Assembly: GCF_041890415.1 (NCBI RefSeq)
Contig: NZ_CP169056.1
Span: forward strand, 868,001-932,000
Direction of reading: 5' to 3'
From: Pseudoxanthomonas koreensis_A
GTDB lineage: Bacteria > Pseudomonadota > Gammaproteobacteria > Xanthomonadales > Xanthomonadaceae
Length of the DNA: 64,000 bases
Positions within the stretch are counted from its first letter, which is position 1, and every line of letters begins with the position of its first letter. The notes under the pieces were generated by a model. That model was not told where the DNA came from and did no database searches. It worked only from the letters and a program-made list of their open reading frames with translations. Below are positions 35,242-43,652 of the stretch, piece by piece. The translations under genes and the position numbers were made by a program.

Positions 35242-35757
35242 TCAGGGCCGGACCGCCAGGCTGACCGCGCCCAGCTCGCTGCTGCCCTGGGCCTTGCCCG
35301 CCTGCGGCGCAGTGGCTGGCCAGGTGAAGGGGATCTTGACCAGCTCGCGGCCGCCGACCTCGCGCGCGGCCTCGACCACCAGGGTGTATTGGCCCGGGGC
35401 CAGGTCCTTGAGTTGCGGCTGGGCGTCGGTGAAGGACAGCGCATGCCGGCCCACCGGCCGGGTCGGCCCGGTCACCCCGTCCACCGGCAGGTCCAGGTTG
35501 CGCCCGGACTTGCGCCACCACTGGCGCAGGTCCGGCAGCCACTTGGTGCCGTGGCCCTCGGCGGTTTCGCGCATCTGGTACCACACCGCCAGATTGGCCA
35601 CGACCTGGTGGTCGGCACCCTCCAGCCAGATGGCGACGTACGGGCGGTGGTACTCGGCGACATTGAGCCTGGGGATCTCGACATTGACCTGCAGCTCGGC
35701 CGCATAGGCCGGCATGGTGAGCAGGCCGGTGACGGCGATGAACAGCTTGACGCGCAT
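35242..35757 (-). CDS. DUF2271 domain periplasmic protein with FMN-attachment-like motif
   Basis: The start at ATG 35757 gives 171 residues. A signal peptide (MRVKLFIAVTGLLTMPAYAA) precedes a beta-rich DUF2271 domain (LNVAEYHRPYVAIWLEGADHQVVANLAVWYQ). Residues 93-99 read DGVTGPT, close to the D-x-x-[ST]-G-[AP]-[ST] sequence that ApbE flavinylates, with Thr99 the would-be FMN carrier. ApbE is encoded two genes downstream in the same operon. Flavinylation is inferred from motif and context, not shown. Confidence 0.85.
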   Translation of the reverse strand: MRVKLFIAVTGLLTMPAYAAELQVNVEIPRLNVAEYHRPYVAIWLEGADHQVVANLAVWYQMRETAEGHGTKWLPDLRQWWRKSGRNLDLPVDGVTGPTRPVGRHALSFTDAQPQLKDLAPGQYTLVVEAAREVGGRELVKIPFTWPATAPQAGKAQGSSELGAVSLAVRP

Positions 35758-35786
35758 TCGGTGAACCTCGTCGGTGAATGGTGGGG

Positions 35787-36431
35787 TCAATGGATGAACA
35801 GCAGTGCCAGCAGCAACGGCACCACCAGGCCCAGGCCGACCAGCGGCCAGGTCATCCGGCGCTGGCGTGCATGCAGGTGCAACAGGAACAGTCCGGTGAT
35901 GCAGAACACCAGGCAGGCGATGGCAAACACGTCGATGAACCAGCCCCATGCCGGCCCGGCGTTGCGACCCTTGTGCAGGTCGTTGAAGTAGGAAACCCAG
36001 CCACGGTCGGTGCGTTCGTATTCCACCGCACCGGTCTGGCGGTCGATGCTCAGCCAGGCATCGGCACCTGGCGACGGCATGGACACGTAGGCTTCCTCCG
36101 GCGACCACTCCGCAACCCGAGCGCCCACCGGCACGTCCAGCGCCTGTTCCAGCCACGCCGCCAGCGCTGGCGGCAATGGCGTGGTGCCTTCCTGCGCGGC
36201 GTCGGCCAGCGTGCGCAGCAGCGGCTCGGGCAACTGCAGCGCCCGGTTGTCGACCTGCGGCGCGGCTTCGATCTTCGCGGCGTGGTTGAGGGTCACCCCG
36301 GTTGCCGCGAACAGCAGCATCCCGACCAGGCACAGTGCCGCACTGATCCAGTGCCACTGGTGCAGCGTGCGCAGCCAGAAGCCGCGGCGACGCTGGGCGG
36401 AGACCGGATCGGGGTGGGGGGAGCTGGGCAC
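35787..36431 (-). CDS. PepSY-associated membrane protein (iron-regulated reductase component)
   Basis: The GTG at 36431 is chosen as start (214 residues) because the -10 box (36459-36464) and Fur box (36471-36491) lie just upstream; the longest frame would begin inside the Fur box. One membrane helix follows HQWHWISAALCLVGMLLFAATGVTLNH, then a periplasmic PepSY domain (about 45-150, LSIDRQTGAVEY), then LHKGRNAGPAWGWFIDVFAIACLVFCITGLFLLH and a last helix. PepSY membrane proteins carry electrons across the inner membrane, often with haem His ligands; several His flank the helices here. First gene of the operon. Confidence 0.82.
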   Translation of the reverse strand: MPSSPHPDPVSAQRRRGFWLRTLHQWHWISAALCLVGMLLFAATGVTLNHAAKIEAAPQVDNRALQLPEPLLRTLADAAQEGTTPLPPALAAWLEQALDVPVGARVAEWSPEEAYVSMPSPGADAWLSIDRQTGAVEYERTDRGWVSYFNDLHKGRNAGPAWGWFIDVFAIACLVFCITGLFLLHLHARQRRMTWPLVGLGLVVPLLLALLFIH

Positions 36432-36458
36432 GGAAGCCAAACACTGCGGGGAGGGCGA

Positions 36459-36491
36459 AGTATAGGCGATCAATGAGAACAATTCTCATTG
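36459..36491 (-). promoter_or_regulatory. Fur box and -10 element upstream of the PepSY-DUF2271-apbE operon
   Basis: Arms CAATGAGAA and TTCTCATTG form a perfect 9-bp inverted repeat with a 3-bp centre at 36471-36491, matching the Fur box consensus closely. On the minus strand TATACT (36459-36464) gives a consensus -10 just downstream, so Fur binding would cover the -35 region. This predicts iron repression of the five-gene operon. Confidence 0.85.
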
Positions 36492-36553
36492 GTCGCCTGC
36501 CATGGCATGTGCGGGTCCGGGCGCTTCGACACGCCCGGGCCACGCACGGGGGA

Positions 36554-38923
36554 TCAGAAGCTGACGTTCAGCCCGACCCAGAGGTTCCGCGCCTTGTCCT
36601 TGTTGTTGTAATCGTCCTGCGCCGCGACGGTGTAGCTGCTGTCGCCGGCATCGACGAACGTGTACTGGTAGCTGGTGAAGTCGCGGTCCAGCAGATTGTT
36701 GATCCGGGCGTTGAGGGTGACCCGCTCGGAGAAGGTGTACGCAGCGCCCAGGTGGAAGACCTGGTAGTCCTTCCAGTACAGCTGCTCGCCGCTGTCCGCA
36801 TCCAGGCCGCGATAGCGCTTGGAGCGCACTTCCGCGCTCAGGAACAGGTTGAAGCGCTCGCTGGCCTGCCAGTCGATGCTGGCGTTGGCCATGTGCCGGG
36901 CGCTGTCGCCCAGCGGCTCGCCCCGGGACGGGCCGCTCTTCTGCTCGCTGTCGGTATAGGTGTAGTTGGCGCGGACGCCGAGGCGCTCGGCGACCTGCCA
37001 GCGGCCGGCAAGCTCGGCGCCCTGGACCACCGCCTCGTCGATGTTGACCGGGACGCTGCCGGTCACGTACCCGAGTCCGGCGAATTCGCCGGTGGGGCAG
37101 GCCAGGGTCAGGTTGGCGCCGCAGCGTTCGGTGGAAAGCTTGTCGTCGAATGCATTGCGGAACACGGTGGCGTTGAAGTCGTGCCCCTGCGGGTGGTGCC
37201 AGTACACGGCCAGTTCGGTGCTGGTGCTGGTCTCCGGGCGCAGCCCGGGGTTGCCGAACAGCGGGATGGTGCCCTGGCCGCCGAAACCGGTGATGCCGTC
37301 GTAGAGCTGGGTGGTCTTGGGGGTCTTGAAGCCGGTGCTGACCCCGCCCTTGACGGTCCATTGCGCGTTCATCGTCCATACGCCATATAGGCGCGGGCTG
37401 AGCCGGTCGCCGAACACGTCGTGGTCGTCCCAGCGCAGGCCGGCGGTGATGGCCAGCGGCTCGGTGATGGTCCAGGTGTCCTCGGCGAACAGCGAATGCA
37501 TGTTGTGCTCCTGCACGCCGCCGGGGATGCCGTCCTCCATCCCGAACACGCCGTCCTCCAGCTCGCCGCGGATCACCTGTGCGCCGAGCACGGCCACGTG
37601 CTGGCCGGCCAGCTCGAACGGGACATCGAGCTTGGCATCCAGGGTGTACTGGCGGCTCTCCAGCGAACGCGCCGGTCGCGGCAGGAAGGTGGACTCGGCG
37701 ATGGCGCGGCGCTGGGCCACGTCCAGGCCGGCATAGGCGCCGGTGCCGTTCATCATTTCCAGCAGGTGGGCGCGTTCGGCAACGGTGAATGGCAGGGTGC
37801 GGCCGTCGTTGCTGGTGGCCACCCGGGCCAGCGACACCAGGCTGTTGCCGAACGACCACCTGCCCTCATGGGCCAGCGACCAGGTATCGCGGGCGAATTG
37901 CTGCGCCGGGCTGTAGCCCACGCGCGGTTCGGCGCGGGTGCAGGTGCCGCGGGGGATGCAGTTGTTGGGCGTGGCCCGCCACACCGAGTTGATGTTGTCG
38001 ACGGTGCCGACCGGGTATTCCTCGACCCCGCTGTCGTTGATCTTGATCGCGTTGTCGTATTCCTGGCGCGATGTGTCGATGTCGAACACCAGGCTCTGGT
38101 TTTCCGAGGGCATCCATTCCAGGCTGATGCCGGCGGACTTGTTGGTGTTGTCCACGGTCTTGCCGCCGCTGCCGAAGCCCAGCGGGCGGGTATGGGTCTG
38201 CCCGGCCGGGTCGGTCACCGGCGCGTACACCGGGTTGGATGCATCGCGCTCGTACCAGCTTCCGCGCGCGCTCAGGTTCAGGCTGCCGGGCACCAGCGGG
38301 CCGGTGAGGAAGAAGTCCACGGTGGAGTCGTCGCCGAACTGGTCGTCTGCCTGGAAGGTGCGGCCCAGGCTGAGCGAGCCGTTCCAGCTGTCCAGGTTGC
38401 GCTTGGTGATGATGTTGATCACCCCGCCCATCGCGTCGGCGCCGTACAGGGTGGAGGCCGGGCCGCGGATCACCTCGATCCGCTCGATCGCGTCCAACGG
38501 CGGGATGTGGTTGAACTGGTTGCCGCCGAAGTTGTTCGGGTAGATGTCGCCATGGTTGTTCTGGCGGCGGCCGTTGACCAGCACCAGGGTGTAGTCCGAG
38601 CCCATACCGCGCATGGAGATGGTGCCCTGGCCGGTCTTGTCGCGGGTCTCGCCGATGTCCACTCCCTCCAGGTCGCGCACCGTGTCGAGCAGGGTCATGT
38701 ATGGACGCCTGGCCAGTTCCTCGCGGGTGATGACGCTGATGCTGGCCGGCGCGTCGGTGATCTTCTGCTCGAAGCCGGCGGCGGTGACCACCACCGTGTC
38801 CAGGGTGCTCGGGGCGCCGGTGGGGGCCGGGTTGGCGGCGGCCGGCAGGCAGGTGGCCAGGGCCAGGCCGAGGGCGCTGGCGAGGGTGGCGCGACGGAAG
38901 GAAGCGCGGTGCAGGCAGTTCAT
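36554..38923 (-). CDS. TonB-dependent outer-membrane receptor (catecholate siderophore type)
   Basis: Taken from ATG 38923 (MNCLHRASFRR), 789 residues; ATG 38935 would add four residues. A signal peptide ends CLPAAANPA; STLDTVVVTAAG is TonB-box-like; the plug domain includes GVDIGETRDKTGQGTISMRGMGSDYTLVLVNGRR and IERIEVIRGPASTLYGADAMGGVINIITK. A 22-strand barrel follows, ending in the aromatic-terminated WVGLNVSF. Similar to CirA/IrgA/FepA-like receptors; the ligand is not known. It is preceded by a small secreted-protein gene and a Fur-like box, so iron control is likely. Confidence 0.9.
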   Translation of the reverse strand: MNCLHRASFRRATLASALGLALATCLPAAANPAPTGAPSTLDTVVVTAAGFEQKITDAPASISVITREELARRPYMTLLDTVRDLEGVDIGETRDKTGQGTISMRGMGSDYTLVLVNGRRQNNHGDIYPNNFGGNQFNHIPPLDAIERIEVIRGPASTLYGADAMGGVINIITKRNLDSWNGSLSLGRTFQADDQFGDDSTVDFFLTGPLVPGSLNLSARGSWYERDASNPVYAPVTDPAGQTHTRPLGFGSGGKTVDNTNKSAGISLEWMPSENQSLVFDIDTSRQEYDNAIKINDSGVEEYPVGTVDNINSVWRATPNNCIPRGTCTRAEPRVGYSPAQQFARDTWSLAHEGRWSFGNSLVSLARVATSNDGRTLPFTVAERAHLLEMMNGTGAYAGLDVAQRRAIAESTFLPRPARSLESRQYTLDAKLDVPFELAGQHVAVLGAQVIRGELEDGVFGMEDGIPGGVQEHNMHSLFAEDTWTITEPLAITAGLRWDDHDVFGDRLSPRLYGVWTMNAQWTVKGGVSTGFKTPKTTQLYDGITGFGGQGTIPLFGNPGLRPETSTSTELAVYWHHPQGHDFNATVFRNAFDDKLSTERCGANLTLACPTGEFAGLGYVTGSVPVNIDEAVVQGAELAGRWQVAERLGVRANYTYTDSEQKSGPSRGEPLGDSARHMANASIDWQASERFNLFLSAEVRSKRYRGLDADSGEQLYWKDYQVFHLGAAYTFSERVTLNARINNLLDRDFTSYQYTFVDAGDSSYTVAAQDDYNNKDKARNLWVGLNVSF

Positions 38924-39060
38924 GGGAGGGCTCATGCGGGGAGGTAAGGTGCAGGTGCCTGGACCCGCGGCCAGGGCCGGGGTCCGGGAGTGGATGAGGA
39001 AAGGGGAGCCGCGGGGTCGGGCACGCTCCCTGGGCGGGAGCGTGCGGCCGGTGGCGGCGC

Positions 39061-39465
39061 TCAGGCGCGGGGAGGGGCCTGGCCGGGATGCAGGCGCAGC
39101 CAGGAACGCGGGGCGTGCGGCAGCGGTGTGCGCCACGGCGCCGGAATGGCAGGCGGGCGGGACGCTGCACGGATCACCGGCAGCGCAAGTACAGGCGTAT
39201 GGGTCCGCCAGTCCAGCGGCATGGCGGTCGCCATCGTCGGTGCCGCCCTGCGTGTCTTGGCCACCAGCGGGCGATGGCCGGCATCGGAAGGCTCGCCGTC
39301 GTCCGGGCCGGAACCTTGGCTGCAGGCACCGATGCAGGACGGGGGCTGCGAAGCCGTTGCGGTCGCCGGCAGGGCCGCCACGAGCAGTACCACCGCCACC
39401 AGCAGCAGCCACGGCCACGGCACGGGCACCGGTCGGGGCTCGAGCGTAGCGCGGTCGTGGTTCAA
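39061..39465 (-). CDS. Small secreted or membrane-anchored Pro/Arg-rich protein upstream of TonB receptor
   Basis: Up to 134 residues from a TTG start at 39465; GTG codons a few residues later are alternatives. A hydrophobic segment (WPWLLLVAVVLLVAALPATATA) acts as signal or anchor, followed by PPSCIGACSQ (two Cys) and a Pro/Arg-rich tail ending in Arg-Ala. No family is recognised. It sits between a Fur-like promoter (39510-39532) and the TonB receptor on the same strand. A similar small gene precedes the second receptor. Coding status rests on position and the signal-like segment. Confidence 0.5.
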   Translation of the reverse strand: MNHDRATLEPRPVPVPWPWLLLVAVVLLVAALPATATASQPPSCIGACSQGSGPDDGEPSDAGHRPLVAKTRRAAPTMATAMPLDWRTHTPVLALPVIRAASRPPAIPAPWRTPLPHAPRSWLRLHPGQAPPRA

Positions 39466-39509
39466 GGCGGCCCCGTGGTTGGCGCGCAGTCAAGGCGCGC
39501 GTCGGGCGA

Positions 39510-39543
39510 ATTCTAAACGGGAATGGTTATCACATGCAAACGA
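39510..39543 (-). promoter_or_regulatory. Fur-like box within a promoter upstream of the first receptor unit
   Basis: On the minus strand TTGCAT, an 18-bp spacer and TAGAAT (39510-39515) look like -35 and -10 boxes. The spacer holds TGATAACCATTCCCGTT (39516-39532), which agrees with the Fur palindrome TGAGAATNATTCTCATT at 12 of 16 defined positions. It should drive the small secreted-protein gene and the TonB receptor under iron limitation. Confidence 0.6.
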
Positions 39544-39567
39544 GGATGACTCCCGTTCGTACGGATG

Positions 39568-40254
39568 TCAGACCTCCGCCCATTGCCTCAGGAGGTTGTG
39601 GTACACGCCGGTCAGTTGCAGCACCGCGGCTGCATCGGCCCCCTTGCTGCGCAAGGCCTCGATGGCCGTATCCATCTCCAGCAGCAACCGGCGCCGGCTG
39701 TCGTCGCGGACCATGCTCTGTACCCAGAAGAACGAGGCCAGGCGCGCACCGCGGGTGACCGGGGTGACCCGGTGCAGGCTGCTGGACGGGTACAGGATCA
39801 TGTCCCCGGCCGGCAGCTTTACCTCGTGCTCGCCGTAGGTGTCGCTGATGACCAGCTCGCCGCCGTCGTATTCCTCCGGCGCGCACAGGAACAGGGTGCA
39901 GGACAGGTCCGAACGCACCTGGCTGCGCTGCGCGCCGGCACCGCTGATCATCACCGCGCCATCCACGTGGAAGCCGTACTCGCCGCCGCCGCTGTAGCGG
40001 TTGAAGCGCGGTGGAAGAATCTGCAGCGGCAGCGCCGCGGCGAAGAACAGCGGGTTGCGCTCCAGTGCCGCCAGTACCGCCTGGCCCAGCTCGGCCTTCA
40101 GCGGGGACGCATCGGGCAGCTGCTGGTTGCGCTTGACCTGGGCGCCCTGCACGCCAACCGTCTCGCGGCCGTCGGTCCAGTCCGCGCTGTCCAGCGCCTG
40201 CCGTATCAGTGCCAGCTCGTCGCCGGCGAGGACCTGGGGGATGTGCAGCAGCAT
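39568..40254 (-). CDS. Fe(II)/2-oxoglutarate-dependent hydroxylase PiuC
   Basis: A 228-residue dioxygenase of the PKHD/PiuC (YbiX) type. His96, Asp98 (YGFHVDGAV) and His161 (SSSLHRVTPV) form the iron triad, with Arg at 168 for 2-oxoglutarate. PiuC genes are typically next to Fiu/PiuA-type receptors and are iron-repressed in Pseudomonas; here the Fiu-like receptor lies 53 bp upstream on the same strand. The physiological substrate of PiuC is not established. Confidence 0.93.
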   Translation of the reverse strand: MLLHIPQVLAGDELALIRQALDSADWTDGRETVGVQGAQVKRNQQLPDASPLKAELGQAVLAALERNPLFFAAALPLQILPPRFNRYSGGGEYGFHVDGAVMISGAGAQRSQVRSDLSCTLFLCAPEEYDGGELVISDTYGEHEVKLPAGDMILYPSSSLHRVTPVTRGARLASFFWVQSMVRDDSRRRLLLEMDTAIEALRSKGADAAAVLQLTGVYHNLLRQWAEV

Positions 40255-40307
40255 GGGAGGATTCCTCGTGGTCGCGGCCGGGGCGTGGATGCCCCGGCCG
40301 GCGTGGG

Positions 40308-42638
40308 TCAGAAGCGCAGTTCGGCGCTGAGCAGGACGGTACGCGCGACACCGGGGGTATAGCGGTAGCCGCTCTTGTTGATCGACGCGACGTATTGCTT
40401 GTCGAACAGGTTGTAGCCGTTCAGTCGCAGCAGCAGGTGCTGGTTGACCGCGTAGGAGGCCACCGCGTCCCACACGGTATGGGACTTGACCGACTCCGGA
40501 GTGCCGGCAGCGCCATCGGTGCCACGCAGCATCCTGCCGGAATAGCGCACGCCGCCGCCCAGGGTCAGGCCGGACGCGAAGCGGTACGTGGTCCAGCCGG
40601 TGAACGCTTCTTCCGGGGTGTAGGTGAGGTTGTGGCTGCCATTCCTGGCCACCGGCGCGCCTTCTTCCACCTCGGTGTGCTGATGCGTGTAGCCGGCCGA
40701 GACCGACCAGTTCGCGGTGAGGTTGCCCACCAGCGACAGCTCCATGCCCTGGACCCGCTTCTGGCCGGTCTGGGTCGGCAGGCCGGCGTCGTCGGTGACC
40801 AGGGTATTGATCTCGTTGCTCACGTCGGTGCGGAACAGTGCCAGGTTCAGCGCCAGGGCATCCTCCAGCAGGCTCCACTTGGTGCCGACCTCCAGGGTCC
40901 GGGCCTTCTGCGGATCGGCATTGACGCTGTTGGCGCTGCCGGCCGCGTCGCTGAGCTGGAAGTTGGCGCCGCCCGGCGGCTGCTGCGACAGGGCGTAGCC
41001 TGCGTACAGGCTCACCGCCGCCGAAGGCTTGTACACGCCACCGAGCTTCCAAGTCAGCAGGGTGTCGCTGTCTTCGGTGTCCACGGTCTGCACGATGGTG
41101 CCGACCGGCTGCCCGCCGCAGGGCACTGCGCGCCGGCCGCTGCCGCCGCAGGTGGCGCTGTTGCGGTAGCTGGTTTCATAGCGGTCCAGCCGCAGGCCCG
41201 CGCTCAGCAGGAAGCGCTCGCCGAACTCCAGCGTGTCGAACAGGTACAGTGCCGCGGTATCGGTGCGCCCCTGGCTGCCGGCGCCGCTGCGCGCCCATGC
41301 CAGGTCGCCGCGGTCGCTCCAGTCCGGCGCGTACAGGCTGGCCGCCGGTTGCGCGCCGGTGCTGGCGATGGCGTGGCTGTGCTGCTCCTCGCGGGTCAGC
41401 TCCAGGCCGGTGCTGAGGTTGTGTTGCACGCCGCCGGTGGCGAAGTCGGCGCGTAGGTTGAGCTGGTTGGTGAGGATGCGGTTGCGCTGGTCCTTGAACG
41501 TGGGAAGGCTGCGCGCCACGGTGTAGCTGGACAGGTCCGCCGGATTGGTCCAGCCGATGTTGCCCGCCTGCGGATCGGCGGCATTGCCGCCGGTGGTCAT
41601 GAACGCGCTCAGCAGGTAGTCCTGCACGGTCTGGCCCCAGCGCAGGGTGTTGCTCAGCTTCAGCGTGTCCGAGAAATCGTGTTCGACCCGGAAGGTGGCC
41701 ATCTGCGCGGTCACCTCGTCGTGGTCGTCGCCGGTGCCGTAGAAGTTTTCCGGGTCGACCGGATGCCCGACCAGTGCTTCCAGCCCCGGCTGCGGCTCCC
41801 AGCCCGGCAGGCCGATGGTGGGCACGAAACCGTCCGGGACATTGTCCTGCTCCACGTACAGCAGGTTGAGGTAGTAGCGGGTATCGCTGCCCAGCCCGAA
41901 GGCCAGCGAGGTGGCCAGGCCATGGCGCTGGTTGTCGACATGGTCGCGGCCAGGCACGTCGCTGTCCTGCCACATCGCGTTCACGCGCAGCGCGGTGCCG
42001 GGCAGGCCGGCGAAGGCATGGTTCCAGTCGGCGGTGGCGCGCTTCTGGCCCTGGTCGCCGGCGCTGAGGGTGGCGCTGGTGGCGTCATGCAGGTTGGCAT
42101 GCTTGCTGACCATGTTGATCGCACCGGTCGGCGAGGAGCGGCCGTTGTCGGTGCCGGCCGGGCCCTTGGTCACCTCCACTTGCCCGGTGTTGAACACATC
42201 ACGCGAGATCGAGCCCAGGTCGCGCACACCATCGACGTAGATGCTGTTGGAACTGTCGAAGCCGCGCATGTAGACCGCATCGCCGGTGGCGGTGTTGCCG
42301 TTCTCGCCGGCGTAGAACGTGCCCACGCCGGGGCTGTTGCGCAGCGCCTCGGCCAGGGTGGTGGCGCCCTGCTGGTTGAACAGCTCGGCGGTGATGACCT
42401 GGATGGTCTGCGGCGTGTCCTGCAGGGGCTGGGTGAACTTGGGCGAGGCCATGCGCTCGGCCTTGTAGCCGAGCACGCCGTTGACCTGCACGCCGTCCAG
42501 GGTAGTGGCCTGGCCGGCGGCGGCGAGGTCGGGCGCGGCGGCGGCCGGCGCCGCCAGGGCCAGGCCGGTCAGCAGGGTCGCGGTGGCCAGGCCGCACTGG
42601 GCGGGGGAAGCGTGCTTGCGGTTGGTGATGTGGCTCAT
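40308..42638 (-). CDS. Fiu-like TonB-dependent catecholate siderophore receptor
   Basis: A 776-residue protein. The signal peptide ends ALAAPAAAA; the plug contains SPKFTQPLQDTPQTIQVITAELFNQQGATTLAEALRNSPGV and GDAVYMRGFDSSNSIYVDGVRD, typical of the Fiu/PiuA group; the barrel ends YTPGVARTVLLSAELRF. These receptors import ferric monomeric catechols and catechol-type beta-lactams. A Cys pair (SATCGG...VPCGG) lies in an extracellular loop. It is in one unit with piuC downstream and a small secreted-protein gene upstream, behind a Fur-like box. Confidence 0.93.
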   Translation of the reverse strand: MSHITNRKHASPAQCGLATATLLTGLALAAPAAAAPDLAAAGQATTLDGVQVNGVLGYKAERMASPKFTQPLQDTPQTIQVITAELFNQQGATTLAEALRNSPGVGTFYAGENGNTATGDAVYMRGFDSSNSIYVDGVRDLGSISRDVFNTGQVEVTKGPAGTDNGRSSPTGAINMVSKHANLHDATSATLSAGDQGQKRATADWNHAFAGLPGTALRVNAMWQDSDVPGRDHVDNQRHGLATSLAFGLGSDTRYYLNLLYVEQDNVPDGFVPTIGLPGWEPQPGLEALVGHPVDPENFYGTGDDHDEVTAQMATFRVEHDFSDTLKLSNTLRWGQTVQDYLLSAFMTTGGNAADPQAGNIGWTNPADLSSYTVARSLPTFKDQRNRILTNQLNLRADFATGGVQHNLSTGLELTREEQHSHAIASTGAQPAASLYAPDWSDRGDLAWARSGAGSQGRTDTAALYLFDTLEFGERFLLSAGLRLDRYETSYRNSATCGGSGRRAVPCGGQPVGTIVQTVDTEDSDTLLTWKLGGVYKPSAAVSLYAGYALSQQPPGGANFQLSDAAGSANSVNADPQKARTLEVGTKWSLLEDALALNLALFRTDVSNEINTLVTDDAGLPTQTGQKRVQGMELSLVGNLTANWSVSAGYTHQHTEVEEGAPVARNGSHNLTYTPEEAFTGWTTYRFASGLTLGGGVRYSGRMLRGTDGAAGTPESVKSHTVWDAVASYAVNQHLLLRLNGYNLFDKQYVASINKSGYRYTPGVARTVLLSAELRF

Positions 42639-42784
42639 GGGGGGTCCATTGCAGGAGGAAAGAGGGATCAGCGCCGCAGGCGGCAGCCGTCATGGCGCCG
42701 CACGCGGGCATCGCGTCGGAAGCGGGAGGGATATCTGGGGAGTGATGGCCGCGCGGCGCGTGGAACGCGCCCATGGCGGCGGAG

Positions 42785-43189
42785 TCAGGCGGCCGGAGGG
42801 CCCTGGCTGCGATAGCGCGGATGCGGGCGCCCACCGGCACGCGGCGCGTCGGGCACGGCGACCGGACGGTCGCGGCGCCGGTGTGGCGGGACAGCGGCCG
42901 TCCGGGTGCCTGACTCACCGGCTTCGTGAGTCCCGTCCACTGGTGCGGCATCGACATGGGCCGGGGCCGGAGTGGATGCAGTTGCATCACCGGTGCGGGT
43001 GTCGGTGTCGGCGGGCAGGCCCGGTGCCGCCGTGGCGACGCAGGCGACCGTGGCGTCCGCCCGGTGAGCGTCCGCCGATGCCGGGCTGCCTGCCAGCGCG
43101 CCCGCCAGCAGCACGATGCCCAGCCAGACCGCCGCAAGGCAGGTCAGGCGTCCGGATCGTGATCGTGCGGGAAACAGGAAGCGTGGCAA
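42785..43189 (-). CDS. Small secreted Pro/Arg-rich protein upstream of the Fiu-like receptor
   Basis: Read from a TTG at 43189 this gives 134 residues; a GTG at 43231 lies too close to the predicted promoter. A hydrophobic signal or anchor (LTCLAAVWLGIVLLAGALAGSPASA) is followed by a Thr/Pro/Ala-rich middle and a basic tail (PPHRRRDRPVAVPDAPRAGGRPHPRYR). No family is recognised. It resembles the other small protein (39061-39465) in length, architecture and position before a TonB receptor. Coding is plausible but not certain; no good ribosome-binding site is visible. Confidence 0.45.
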   Translation of the reverse strand: MPRFLFPARSRSGRLTCLAAVWLGIVLLAGALAGSPASADAHRADATVACVATAAPGLPADTDTRTGDATASTPAPAHVDAAPVDGTHEAGESGTRTAAVPPHRRRDRPVAVPDAPRAGGRPHPRYRSQGPPAA

Positions 43190-43233
43190 GGCGCGGGCAC
43201 CGGAGACTGATCGGGAATGATCAGAAGCCACGC

Positions 43234-43262
43234 ATGTTAATGAGATCGATTCCTGTTTGCAA
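43234..43262 (-). promoter_or_regulatory. Fur-like box and promoter upstream of the Fiu/PiuC unit
   Basis: On the minus strand TTGCAA, a 17-bp spacer and TAACAT (43234-43239) resemble -35 and -10 boxes. The overlapping AACAGGAATCGATCTCATT (43239-43257) agrees with the Fur palindrome at 13 of 18 defined positions. This predicts iron-repressed transcription of the small gene, the receptor and piuC. Confidence 0.6.
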
Positions 43263-43316
43263 TTGGGGCTGCATGCGGCCTTGCGCGGACAGCGCCCGTG
43301 GAGGCATCGTCGGATG

Positions 43317-43652
43317 CTAGTCCCGGTCGTCGCGGGTCCAGATCCCGCCGTGCTCGACCTTGACCGGGAACTTGGGCACCGGCGAATACGCCGGCGCGCA
43401 CAGCGCACGGCCGTCGCGCAGGTCGAAGCGGGCACCATGCAGGACGCACTCGACGCTGCCTTCGGCCGGATCGAGCACGCCCGCGGACAGTTCGAAATCC
43501 TCATGGCTGCAACGGTCTTCCACGGCGTACAGGTCACCGTCCAGGTTGACCACCAGGATGGCCGTGCCGGTTACCTCGTCGAACACCGGGCGCATCTCGC
43601 CGGGCAGCAGTTCGGCGCTGGTGCACACGAAGGTCCAGGTCGGGGCATTCAT
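43317..43652 (-). CDS. Rieske-type [2Fe-2S] ferredoxin (NirD-like)
   Basis: The start at ATG 43652 (MNAPTWTFVCTSAELLPG) gives 111 residues. DRCSHEDFELSAG and ECVLHGARFDLRDG supply the C-x-H ... C-x2-H cluster ligands of a soluble Rieske ferredoxin. It overlaps the GNAT gene by 4 bp at the end of the suf operon, so it may be a client or an electron donor for Fe-S assembly. A dioxygenase ferredoxin is the alternative, but no oxygenase is nearby. Confidence 0.9.
   Translation of the reverse strand: MNAPTWTFVCTSAELLPGEMRPVFDEVTGTAILVVNLDGDLYAVEDRCSHEDFELSAGVLDPAEGSVECVLHGARFDLRDGRALCAPAYSPVPKFPVKVEHGGIWTRDDRD

Noticed and set aside
35787..36482. Longer PepSY protein starting at 36482
   Set aside because: That TTG start lies inside the Fur box and upstream of the -10 element, so it cannot be in the transcript.
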